From Paenibacillus sp. FSL R7-0345 (GTDB lineage Bacteria > Bacillota > Bacilli > Paenibacillales > Paenibacillaceae): a DNA stretch of 64,000 nt. Numbering within the stretch: position 1 is the first letter of the stretch; each line of letters starts with the position of its first letter. A program made the position numbers and the translations under genes. This document shows positions 25,546-32,946 of this stretch, one piece after another. The stretch spans positions 3,144,501-3,208,500 of the forward strand of contig NZ_CP152002.1 in the NCBI RefSeq assembly GCF_038595055.1, given 5' to 3'. The notes under the pieces are model-generated. The model searched no databases. It saw only the letters and a list, made by a program, of their open reading frames with translations, and had not been told where the DNA came from.

Positions 25546-26550
25546 ATGAGCTTTTTTAAAAAATTGAAAGAAACCATTTCCGGCAAAACGGAAAGTGTAA
25601 CCAAAAGCTTTCGCGACGGGCTGGAAAAAACGCGTAAGGGCTTCGTTGAGAAGGTCTCCGACCTGATTATCCGCCGCAAAAAGATCGATGAAGAGTTTTA
25701 TGAAGAGCTTGAGGAAATTCTGATTGGTGCTGACGTAGGCGTTAACACCGTAATGACGCTCGTAGAGGAACTGCGGGCTGAAGTGAAGCAGAAGCGGATT
25801 GAGGATGCTGCAGAGCTGCAGCCGATTCTCTCGCGCAAGCTGATGGAGCTGCTGCGCGGCGATGATGATAACAGCCTGAAGGAGAACCCTGACGGCATCA
25901 CAGTAATCCTGTTTGTCGGCGTCAACGGGGTCGGCAAGACCACGACAATCGGCAAGCTGGCACACCGTTATAAACAAGAAGGCAAAAAGGTGCTGCTGGC
26001 GGCAGGTGATACCTTCCGTGCAGGGGCCATTGAGCAGCTGGAGGTATGGGGTCAGCGGGCCGGAGTGGATGTTATCAAGCAGCAGGCGGGCTCTGACCCG
26101 GCAGCGGTTATGTTCGACGCCGTGCAGGCCGCGAAGCAGCGGAATGTGGATGTGCTGATCTGTGATACGGCCGGCCGTCTGCAGAACAAGAGCAACCTGA
26201 TGGAAGAGCTGAACAAGATTTTCCGGGTCATCCAGCGTGAGATTCCAAGCGCGCCGCATGAAGTGCTGATGGTGCTTGATGCAACAACCGGTCAGAATGC
26301 ACTGAGCCAGGCCAAGCTGTTCGGTGAAAAGAGCGGTGTTACCGGCCTTGTCCTGACTAAGCTGGACGGCACTGCCAAGGGCGGTATTGTCGTGGCAATC
26401 CGCCAGGAAATGAACCTGCCGGTGAAGCTGGTCGGCCTCGGTGAAAAAATGGACGACCTGCAGACCTTTGACTCCGGCCAGTTCGTTCATGCCCTGTTTG
26501 CCGGAATGATCAGCGAGGAAGCCGCTGAATCCGGAGAAGAGCAGGAGTAA
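25546..26550 (+). CDS. ftsY: Signal recognition particle receptor FtsY
   Basis: 334 residues from ATG 25546 (GAGGGGGA upstream). A short N-terminal amphipathic region (SFFKKLKETISGK), then the NG domain with P-loop GVNGVGKTTTIGKLA, DTAGR and TKLDGTAKGG. GTPase that docks SRP-ribosome complexes to the membrane. The long acidic A domain of E. coli is absent, as usual in Firmicutes. It is followed by a terminator rather than by ylxM-ffh. Confidence 0.96.
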   Translation: MSFFKKLKETISGKTESVTKSFRDGLEKTRKGFVEKVSDLIIRRKKIDEEFYEELEEILIGADVGVNTVMTLVEELRAEVKQKRIEDAAELQPILSRKLMELLRGDDDNSLKENPDGITVILFVGVNGVGKTTTIGKLAHRYKQEGKKVLLAAGDTFRAGAIEQLEVWGQRAGVDVIKQQAGSDPAAVMFDAVQAAKQRNVDVLICDTAGRLQNKSNLMEELNKIFRVIQREIPSAPHEVLMVLDATTGQNALSQAKLFGEKSGVTGLVLTKLDGTAKGGIVVAIRQEMNLPVKLVGLGEKMDDLQTFDSGQFVHALFAGMISEEAAESGEEQE

Positions 26551-26585
26551 GAATTCTCATAGAATCTGATCAGACAAGATGGATA

Positions 26586-26628
26586 GAATCCGTTTTCCGG
26601 CTTAGGCAGGAGAACGGGTTCTTTTTTA
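26586..26628 (+). terminator. Rho-independent terminator of smc-ftsY
   Basis: GAATCCGTTTTCC pairs (with G-U) with GGAGAACGGGTTC, then TTTTTT. Confidence 0.9.
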
Positions 26629-26649
26629 TTAATTATTACAAAAATACAT

Positions 26650-26669
26650 CATATGAAAAATTCATAATA
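26650..26669. repeat. TATGAAAAATTCATA palindrome, copy 1
   Basis: Perfect palindrome TATGAA-AAA-TTCATA preceded by CA and followed by ATA. Two further copies lie at 36868 and 37198. The three share an AT-rich left flank. Confidence 0.55.
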
Positions 26670-26766
26670 GTACTGCTTGTCAGCCCTCCCGCATACAATT
26701 CATTGTATCCTTACAATACAGCACCCGGAAAATACGCTCAGGAGAAAGGAAGCGATTCCATTTATG

Positions 26767-26792
26767 CAAAATGGTTCATAAACTCCATTTTG
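26767..26792. promoter_or_regulatory. Operator-like inverted repeat upstream of the ATP-grasp operon
   Basis: CAAAATGG-N10-CCATTTTG, perfect 8-base arms, ending 12 bases before the -35 box of the next promoter. Suggests control by an unknown dimeric regulator. Confidence 0.5.
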
Positions 26793-26804
26793 CTGTTATA
26801 TATA

Positions 26805-26834
26805 TTGACATCAATAATATCATTTACGTATTAT
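26805..26834 (+). promoter_or_regulatory. SigA promoter of the ATP-grasp/alpha-E/transglutaminase operon
   Basis: TTGACA, 18 bases, TATTAT; the start codon follows about 98 bases later. Confidence 0.7.
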
Positions 26835-26931
26835 GAGATTAGAATTAAAGTTTTTCGTGATTAAATCTATAAATTTTAAAGAGTTTGTGAATAAACATAA
26901 CACATCTGAACTTCCGAAAGGAGTCGGGCTC

Positions 26932-28395
26932 ATGTCCAAACTAGATCCTTTGCCCGGTATTTCTCCGTATCCGCTGGAGCACTTTTATGATGAAATGTAT
27001 GCTGACGAACGGAGTATCCGGCCTCATTACCGGCATGTTAGCCGGATGTTTTCCGGGATGAGCCCCGCAGAGCTGCAAGCCAAGCAGAAGCTGATGCAGC
27101 GGAGGATGATGGAAGAAGGAATTACCTTTACACTGTATAACCCGGCCCAGGATCAGCCGATGGAGCGGACCATTCCCTTTGATATGATTCCGCGGATTAT
27201 CCCCAAGGGAGAGTGGGAGCGGCTGGAGGCTGGTATTGTCCAGCGGATTACTGCACTGAACTTATTCATTCATGACATTTACCATGAGCAGTATATTGTA
27301 AAGGACGGGATTGTACCGCGGCGCATGATTATCAGCAATGTCTATTTTCGTCCTGAGATGGCGGGACTCCGGGTGCCCGGCGGGGCTTATGTGACCACCT
27401 CCGGTATCGATCTGATTCGCCACCATGACGGGGAGTATTATGTACTGGAAGACAATCTCCGTACTCCATCCGGCTTTTCATATTTATTCAAAGGCCGGTC
27501 GCTGATGAACCAGCTGTTCCCTGAACTAGCTTTTGCCAGCTCTATCCGCGATGTGGATCACAGCCTGAACCGGTTCCTGTCGGTGCTGCGCAGCCTGTCT
27601 CCGTCCAGAACCAGAGATCCGGTTATAGCACTGCTGACCCCGGGCCAATACAACTCGGCCTATTATGAGCATGCTTTTCTGGCACAGCAGATGGGCATTC
27701 ATCTGGTAGAAGGCCGCGATCTGGTAGCCCAGGATCATAAAATCTATTTACGGGAAATGAACAGCCTGCGCAAGGTTGATGTGCTCTACCGCCGTCTGGA
27801 TGATGATTATATTGATCCGCTGGCGTTCCAGCCGAACTCGCTGCTTGGCGTTGCCGGGCTGATGAATGCCTACCGGGCAGGCAATATCGCGATCGCCAAT
27901 GCTCCGGGGACCGGAGTCGCAGACGATAAAGCCATGTATGTCTATGTGCCGGACATGATCCGTTATTACCTTAACGAGGAGCCGATTCTGGGCAATGTGC
28001 CGACTTATCTGCTGTCACGGCCGCAGGAACGGCAATATGTGCTGGATAACCTGTCCGAAATGGTGGTAAAGGAAACCTCACTCTCCGGCGGCTACGGCAT
28101 GCTGATCGGCAGCGAAGCGACCAAGGAAGAGCTGATGGATTTCCGGCTGAAGATTCTTGCCGACCCGGCCCGTTACATCGCCCAGCCAATCATGTCCCTG
28201 TCCCGGGCCCCTGTACTATCGGGCGCATCAATGGTTCCGCGTCATATCGATCTGCGGGCGTTTGTGCTGATGGGTGCGGACCGCAAGCCGCATGTCATCC
28301 CCGGCGGACTGACCCGGGTGGCAATGAAAGAAAACTCGCTCGTTGTGAACTCGTCACAGGGCGGCGGGGTTAAGGATACCTGGGTTATGGCCTGA
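26932..28395 (+). CDS. Circularly permuted ATP-grasp protein
   Basis: 487 residues from ATG 26932 (AAAGGAG upstream). It matches the COG2308 circularly permuted ATP-grasp family: VLEDNLRTPSGFSYL, LTPGQYNSAYYEH, VVKETSLSGGYGM and the Arg/Asp-containing HIDLRAFVL block are visible. ATP-grasp enzymes ligate a carboxylate to an amine or thiol; the substrate of this family is unknown. It is always met with the alpha-E and transglutaminase genes that follow here, suggesting a peptide-type product or modification. Confidence 0.9.
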   Translation: MSKLDPLPGISPYPLEHFYDEMYADERSIRPHYRHVSRMFSGMSPAELQAKQKLMQRRMMEEGITFTLYNPAQDQPMERTIPFDMIPRIIPKGEWERLEAGIVQRITALNLFIHDIYHEQYIVKDGIVPRRMIISNVYFRPEMAGLRVPGGAYVTTSGIDLIRHHDGEYYVLEDNLRTPSGFSYLFKGRSLMNQLFPELAFASSIRDVDHSLNRFLSVLRSLSPSRTRDPVIALLTPGQYNSAYYEHAFLAQQMGIHLVEGRDLVAQDHKIYLREMNSLRKVDVLYRRLDDDYIDPLAFQPNSLLGVAGLMNAYRAGNIAIANAPGTGVADDKAMYVYVPDMIRYYLNEEPILGNVPTYLLSRPQERQYVLDNLSEMVVKETSLSGGYGMLIGSEATKEELMDFRLKILADPARYIAQPIMSLSRAPVLSGASMVPRHIDLRAFVLMGADRKPHVIPGGLTRVAMKENSLVVNSSQGGGVKDTWVMA

Positions 28396-28464
28396 GACCG
28401 GAATTTGGCCCGGTTAAGCTGAACCAAGTGCGGCATCAAAATGTTAGGTGGAGGAGTGATGACG

Positions 28465-29418
28465 ATGCTGAATCGCAATGCGGAGGCTTTGTTTTGGATC
28501 GGAAGGTACATTGAACGGGCAGAGAACCATGCGCGGCTGATTGATGTCCACTATCATATTCAGCAGGAAGAGGACTTCCAGTCTGAAGGCCACAAATGGT
28601 CGAGGCTGATTGATGCATTAGGGGTCAGAAATGAGTACCTCAAGCAGTTTGAGAGTTTTGCTGAACAGGATGTGCTGTCTTTTATCACTCTGGATCTGGG
28701 CAATGCCAATTCTTTATTCTCGTGTGTGCACCAGGCGCGCAATAATCTGCGCACACTGCGCCAGCATCTGCCGAGTGAGCTGTGGGACATCGTCAACGGC
28801 TTTAATCTTTGGCTCGGCGAGCAGTCGGTCGCGGATATTATGAGCGGCCCGCATCCATTTTACCAGCAGGTCAAGGAGCGTGCGGCTATGTTCCTTGGCG
28901 CTGAGCAATCGGTGATGCTCCGGGGAAATGAATGGCATTTCATTGAGAGCGGGCGGTTTCTGGAACGGGCCGAGAATACGACGCGGATTCTGCAGGCTGT
29001 TACGGTATCGTGCAAAGACAAAGAGAACAGCACCATCTATACCCAGCTGCAGGCTGTACTGAAATCAGTCAGCGGTTATCAGGCCTTCCGCCGTTATTAC
29101 GCCGATGATATGTCAGCGGAGTGCATTCTGGAATTCATGATCGTCAATGCCCGGTTCCCGCGCTCAGTGCGCTTCTCGTTCCATAAGCTGGAGGAGCATC
29201 TGGCCAGACTGGAGCTGGATTCTTCGGAGAAGGGCTCAGGACATGAGAAGGTGATTCGTCAGGCCGGCAAGATTAAGGCGGAGCTGGATTATATGGAAAA
29301 AGAGGAGATGTCAGGCGATCTCGTAGATGATGTTCTACATTCCCTGATGCTCTCCTGCCAGCGGTTAGGCAAGACAATGGAGGGCGCCTTTTTTCGCCGC
29401 GAAGGAGCCTATGTATGA
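28465..29418 (+). CDS. Alpha-E domain protein
   Basis: 317 residues, all-helical, with the family start LNRNAEALFWIGRYIERAENHARL and a repeat of that motif (GRFLERAENTTRIL, ~residue 165). COG2307 family, partner of the ATP-grasp protein. GTGGAGGAG supports ATG 28465 over 28441 or 28459. The stop overlaps the next start (ATGA). No catalytic motif is known. Confidence 0.9.
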   Translation: MLNRNAEALFWIGRYIERAENHARLIDVHYHIQQEEDFQSEGHKWSRLIDALGVRNEYLKQFESFAEQDVLSFITLDLGNANSLFSCVHQARNNLRTLRQHLPSELWDIVNGFNLWLGEQSVADIMSGPHPFYQQVKERAAMFLGAEQSVMLRGNEWHFIESGRFLERAENTTRILQAVTVSCKDKENSTIYTQLQAVLKSVSGYQAFRRYYADDMSAECILEFMIVNARFPRSVRFSFHKLEEHLARLELDSSEKGSGHEKVIRQAGKIKAELDYMEKEEMSGDLVDDVLHSLMLSCQRLGKTMEGAFFRREGAYV

Positions 29419-30281
29419 AAATCCAGATCAATCACACCACAACCTATTCCTATCCCGAGCCGGTTACGGACAGTGTCAATGAAATCAGGCTGACTCCGCG
29501 CACCAACTACCGGCAGTCCTGCTACCATCATGAGGTGGAGGTGACTCCGGCGGCTAATCTTTTGACATATGAGGATTTTTTCGGCAACCGGGTACATGCC
29601 TATTCCGTGAACAAGCCGCATACGGAGATGGTGATTCATACCAAAGCGACTGTGGTGACACTGGATAAAGCACAAGGTGTTAACCTGCCGCATATCCCGC
29701 TCGAAGACCAGGTTAAGCTGCTGAACGATGAAAAGTTCCAGAACCGGTACATTGAGTTCATTCTGCCAACCCGTTTCACGGAGGTTACTCCGGAGCTGGT
29801 GGAGTTTGCGTCGCAGCACCCTTTTCATGAAGCGGATGATATGTACGCCTGGACCAAAAAGCTGTCCTCGACTATCTATGAACAGTTTACCTATGATCCC
29901 GAAGCGACAAGTGTGAATACTACCGTCAAAAAAGCGCTCAAGCTCAAGCGCGGCGTCTGCCAGGATTATGCCCATCTGATGATCGCCGTCTGCCGCAGTG
30001 TCGGGCTTCCTTCACGGTATGTCAGCGGATACCATTTCGTGGGTGATCTGCAGGGCGGAAACGCCGATTTTGAACAGGCCTCGCATGCCTGGGTTGAAAC
30101 GCATATTCCCGGAACAGGCTGGCTGGGCTTCGATCCGACCAACAATGCCGAAGTCAACTGGCGCTATATCAAGCTGGGCCACGGCCGGGATTACAAGGAT
30201 ATTGTACCGGTAAAAGGCGTTTACCGCGGCGGTGCCGGGACACTCAGTGTTAAGGTGGATGTGCGCAAGCTGGACAGCTGA
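29415..30281 (+). CDS. Transglutaminase-like cysteine protease family protein
   Basis: 288 residues. N-terminal beta region (INHTTTYSYPEPVTDSVNEI), then a transglutaminase core with Cys181 in KRGVCQDYAHL, His224 in ASHAWVE and Asp239 in FDPTN. No signal peptide, so likely cytoplasmic. Translationally coupled to the alpha-E gene. Family members may be proteases or amide-bond-forming enzymes; together with the ATP-grasp partner an amide ligation/cleavage system is plausible, substrate unknown. Confidence 0.9.
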   Translation: MKIQINHTTTYSYPEPVTDSVNEIRLTPRTNYRQSCYHHEVEVTPAANLLTYEDFFGNRVHAYSVNKPHTEMVIHTKATVVTLDKAQGVNLPHIPLEDQVKLLNDEKFQNRYIEFILPTRFTEVTPELVEFASQHPFHEADDMYAWTKKLSSTIYEQFTYDPEATSVNTTVKKALKLKRGVCQDYAHLMIAVCRSVGLPSRYVSGYHFVGDLQGGNADFEQASHAWVETHIPGTGWLGFDPTNNAEVNWRYIKLGHGRDYKDIVPVKGVYRGGAGTLSVKVDVRKLDS

Positions 30282-30380
30282 GGGTAGAGGATGAGACAGG
30301 GTTGCGGAAGGACATAATAGGTAAAAGATATGGAGCTTATCGGTTAATATTAAGCTAAGAAGCTGCTGTCCCTCTCCAAT

Positions 30381-30407
30381 AAAAAGCCCCACGCTGTGGG
30401 GCTTTTT
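30381..30407. terminator. Bidirectional terminator
   Basis: AAAAAGCCCCAC-GCT-GTGGGGCTTTTT, perfect 12-base stem. Confidence 0.93.
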
Positions 30408-30442
30408 AGAGTTGGGGATAGGCGGGTAAGACCCGGTGAAAG

Positions 30443-30595
30443 GCAAAAATGCCTCTGATTTCGCCGAAGCAGGCGGAATGAGCGAAATGAAGAGCAAAAA
30501 TGCCTCTGATTTCGCCGAAGTAGGCGGAAAGGGCGAAATGAAGAGCAAAAATGCCTTTGATTTCGCCGAAGCAGGCGGAATGAGCCGTGAGCAAA
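30443..30595. repeat. Three tandem copies of a 51-base unit
   Basis: Units start at 30443, 30494 and 30545, each opening GCAAAAATGCCT and containing TTTCGCCGAAG.AGGCGGAA. 51 is a multiple of three and the plus strand is open from GTG 30436 for 81 codons, giving 17-residue repeats such as SKNASDFAEVGGKGEMK. No ribosome site is seen, so a protein is doubtful. The rest of the 30282-30745 gap holds one terminator and nothing else. Confidence 0.8.
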
Positions 30596-30745
30596 AAGGC
30601 AATATGCCAGCAGTGCATGCCCATGTGAGCAACAGTTGCACAAAATTTGTGCAAAATTTGCACAAGGGTGATTATAATTAAGCCGCAATTGGGTAATCTT
30701 GAAACAGAATCACGAATATGGATGATGTGGAAGGAGAGAGTGCAT

Positions 30746-31555
30746 ATGAGCCCAAATATAGCTAAAAAACAGCGGTTTGTCGGGAAAACAGCCATTATTA
30801 CAGGTGCGGGCTCTGGAATCGGCAGGGCGGCAGCGATCCAGATGGCGCGCGAAGGCGCCAATGTCGCTCTTTTTGACCTGGTTAATGAACGCACATCGGT
30901 GCTGGAGCAGAAGCTGAACAAGCTGCGTAAGGATTGCGCACTGGCCATTGATGTTGATACTTCTGATGCAGAACGGATGGAGGAAGCGGTACGCAGAACA
31001 ATTGAGCATTTTGGCAGCCTGGATATTGTATTTGCCAATGCGGGCATTAACGGTGTGGTCGGGCCGATTGAGGAGCTCAGCCTCAGTGACTGGCAGAATA
31101 CGATTAACGTCAACCTGACAGGTACTTTTTTGACGCTCAAATATACCATTCCGCATCTCAAGGCAAAAGGCAAGGGCAGCATCATCATCACAAGCTCGAT
31201 TAACGGAAATACCCGGTTTACGAGCTTCGGCTGGTCGCCGTATAGTACAACCAAAGCGGGGCAGGTGGCTTTTGCCAAAATGGCTGCACTGGAGCTGGCC
31301 AAATTCAAAATCCGCGTCAACGTCATCTGTCCGGGTGCGATCTCGACAAACATTGATGAATCTACCGAATTCAATGAGGATGTAGAGGAGATCGTTATCC
31401 CGATTGAGTTCCCGGAAGGAGCCCAGCCATTGGCGGACGGCCCGGGTAAGCCGGAGAATGTCGCGGATCTCGTATCATTCCTTGCTTCCGATGAATCCAT
31501 TCATATTACCGGAGCGCAGATTGTGATTGACGGTGCAGAGTCACTGTTAAGCTAA
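30746..31555 (+). CDS. Short-chain dehydrogenase/reductase
   Basis: 269 residues from ATG 30746 (GGAAGGAGAG upstream). Rossmann motif TGAGSGIGRAA, NAG motif, catalytic Ser in ITSSING and YSTTK. The acidic residue after the second strand (FDLVN) suggests NAD preference. The C-terminus (ITGAQIVIDGAESLLS) is a normal SDR end. Substrate unknown; no operon partners. Confidence 0.9.
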   Translation: MSPNIAKKQRFVGKTAIITGAGSGIGRAAAIQMAREGANVALFDLVNERTSVLEQKLNKLRKDCALAIDVDTSDAERMEEAVRRTIEHFGSLDIVFANAGINGVVGPIEELSLSDWQNTINVNLTGTFLTLKYTIPHLKAKGKGSIIITSSINGNTRFTSFGWSPYSTTKAGQVAFAKMAALELAKFKIRVNVICPGAISTNIDESTEFNEDVEEIVIPIEFPEGAQPLADGPGKPENVADLVSFLASDESIHITGAQIVIDGAESLLS

Positions 31556-31599
31556 TCAGGATACACCAGTACGGATTGATAAACAGAAATATTAAGAGG

Positions 31600-31641
31600 C
31601 AGCCTTACTTCGGGTTCATGAAACCCGGGGTAAGGCTGTTT
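31600..31641 (+). terminator. Hairpin, probable terminator
   Basis: CAGCCTTAC-tt-CGGGTTT-CATG-AAACCCG-ggg-GTAAGGCTG; strong stem with a short T tract (TTTGTGG). Confidence 0.6.
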
Positions 31642-31719
31642 GTGGTCTGCAGGGTTGTAAACTGGACAAGTTATGGTAAAATCTGTGCATATAACGAAAC
31701 GAATCCGGAGGATGATCAT

Positions 31720-32064
31720 ATGAATCAGGATGTGACAGACTTTATTAATAGTGTAAAGCAGCCTTGGCAGATTGAGATATGCAACAGGCTCCGCCAGCTG
31801 GTTCATGACTCTATTCCAGATGTGCAGGAGCGCATACAATACGGCAAGCCGCATTTTCTCAAAAATGGCAAGTATGCCGCGGTTATCACAACTGCGAAGG
31901 GGTGGGTCACCTTTACTATATTTAATGCGGCGGAACTGGAAGTGCCGGAGGGCGTATTCGAACCCGGAAAACCGGAACGGATCACAGCCAGGCTGCTGGA
32001 GGGGAAACCGGCTGATTATGGGCTGTTTGCAGACCTGCTGAAGCAGGCTTCGGCTGAGCTGTAG
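31720..32064 (+). CDS. DUF1801/YdhG-like protein
   Basis: 114 residues from ATG 31720 (GGAGGATGATC upstream). The pattern RQLVHDSIPDVQERIQYGKP followed by FTIFNAAELEVPEG matches the DUF1801 (YdhG/frataxin-fold) family, sometimes called iron chaperones. A biochemical role here cannot be read from the sequence. Confidence 0.8.
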   Translation: MNQDVTDFINSVKQPWQIEICNRLRQLVHDSIPDVQERIQYGKPHFLKNGKYAAVITTAKGWVTFTIFNAAELEVPEGVFEPGKPERITARLLEGKPADYGLFADLLKQASAEL

Positions 32065-32094
32065 GGATATTATAAAGGGAGAGGGGATGAGGCG

Positions 32095-32487
32095 ATGCTG
32101 TCATGGCTGGCGGAACAGCGGATTCAGGAAGCGATGAGAAACGGTGAGTTTGCAGATTTGCCGGGGCATGGCAAGCCGCTGGAGCTGGAAGACCTGTCAG
32201 GTGTTCCGGAGGAGCTGCGGATGTCATTCAAGATTATGAAAAATGCCGGGGTTCTGCCGGAAGAGCTGACGCTGCGGGCGGAGTGTGTGACTTTGGAGGA
32301 ACTGCTGGCAGCCTGCCGCCGCAGCGGCAATGCGGATTCTGCTGAACAGAAATCGCTTGAATCCAAGCTGTCTGTAAAAAAAATGCGTCTGCAGCAGCTT
32401 TTACGAGAACGCGGTCTGGAAAACAGCAGCATTTTTACGGAATACGGGGAGCAGATCCGTCAGCGGCTGTCAGGTGAGGACGATTAG
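32095..32487 (+). CDS. DUF1992 protein (DnaJC28 conserved-domain type)
   Basis: 130 residues starting LSWLAEQRIQEAMRNGEFADLPGHGKPL... in pattern; the EFADLPGHGKPLELED block is the DUF1992 signature. Helical C-terminal half with basic and acidic patches. GGGAGAGGGGATG lies upstream. Function unknown. Confidence 0.85.
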   Translation: MLSWLAEQRIQEAMRNGEFADLPGHGKPLELEDLSGVPEELRMSFKIMKNAGVLPEELTLRAECVTLEELLAACRRSGNADSAEQKSLESKLSVKKMRLQQLLRERGLENSSIFTEYGEQIRQRLSGEDD

Positions 32488-32557
32488 TAGCGTGTCAGGA
32501 ATATATGTTGGTGACTGATGCAGGACCGTAATTCTACTTATAATATAGGAAGCGTAA

Positions 32558-32845
32558 ACTACAGGCTTTCAAACTGAGCTTGAACGGTTAAGAATGCAGG
32601 CTGTCATGGGCTGGGAAAAAGAATTCCGTAATCTGCAGTGGTATGGTCTGCGCAGCGGTATGAGTGTGCTGGAAGTGGGGAGCGGCCCCGGTTTCGTAAC
32701 TGAACAGCTGGTTCACAGACTGCCAGGCTGTGAGGTTACGGCTCTTGAAATCCCGTTTTGTCGGAAGAAGTTTTCCGCGGATTCTGGCGGCAGTAAATAT
32801 CATCAGCTGAAGCAGGCCTGCAGCACAAAACTGGAGAATTCCTGA
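32558..32845 (+). pseudogene. Remnant of a class I SAM-dependent methyltransferase
   Basis: The frame reads FQTELERLRMQ, then GWEKEFRNLQWYGLRSG, then the SAM motif VLEVGSGPGFVTEQL and EVTALEI, after which similarity to a methyltransferase ends and a short unrelated tail follows. There is no proper N-terminus or ribosome site (the ATG at 32594 is internal) and at least 150 C-terminal residues are missing. CTTGAAATCCCG occurs at the break (about 32744) and again about 105 bases on, possibly the mark of a rearrangement. Confidence 0.7.
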
Positions 32846-32946
32846 GGAACTGCTTGAAATCCCGGCCCGTTTCGCCCATGCTATAAAAAGCGACTGGTGA
32901 ATCAATCAGAGTGCACATAAGACAGACACAGTTATGGAGATACCAA

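Noticed and set aside
25462..26490. 342-codon frame opposite ftsY
   Set aside because: Shadow of ftsY with no family features or ribosome site.
30443..30595. Considered as a CRISPR array
   Set aside because: Units are directly adjacent with no unique spacers, and no cas genes are present.
30406..31500. Long minus-strand open frame (364 codons) opposite the SDR gene
   Set aside because: It is antisense to a clear SDR with catalytic motifs, and its end runs through the tandem repeat; no ribosome site.
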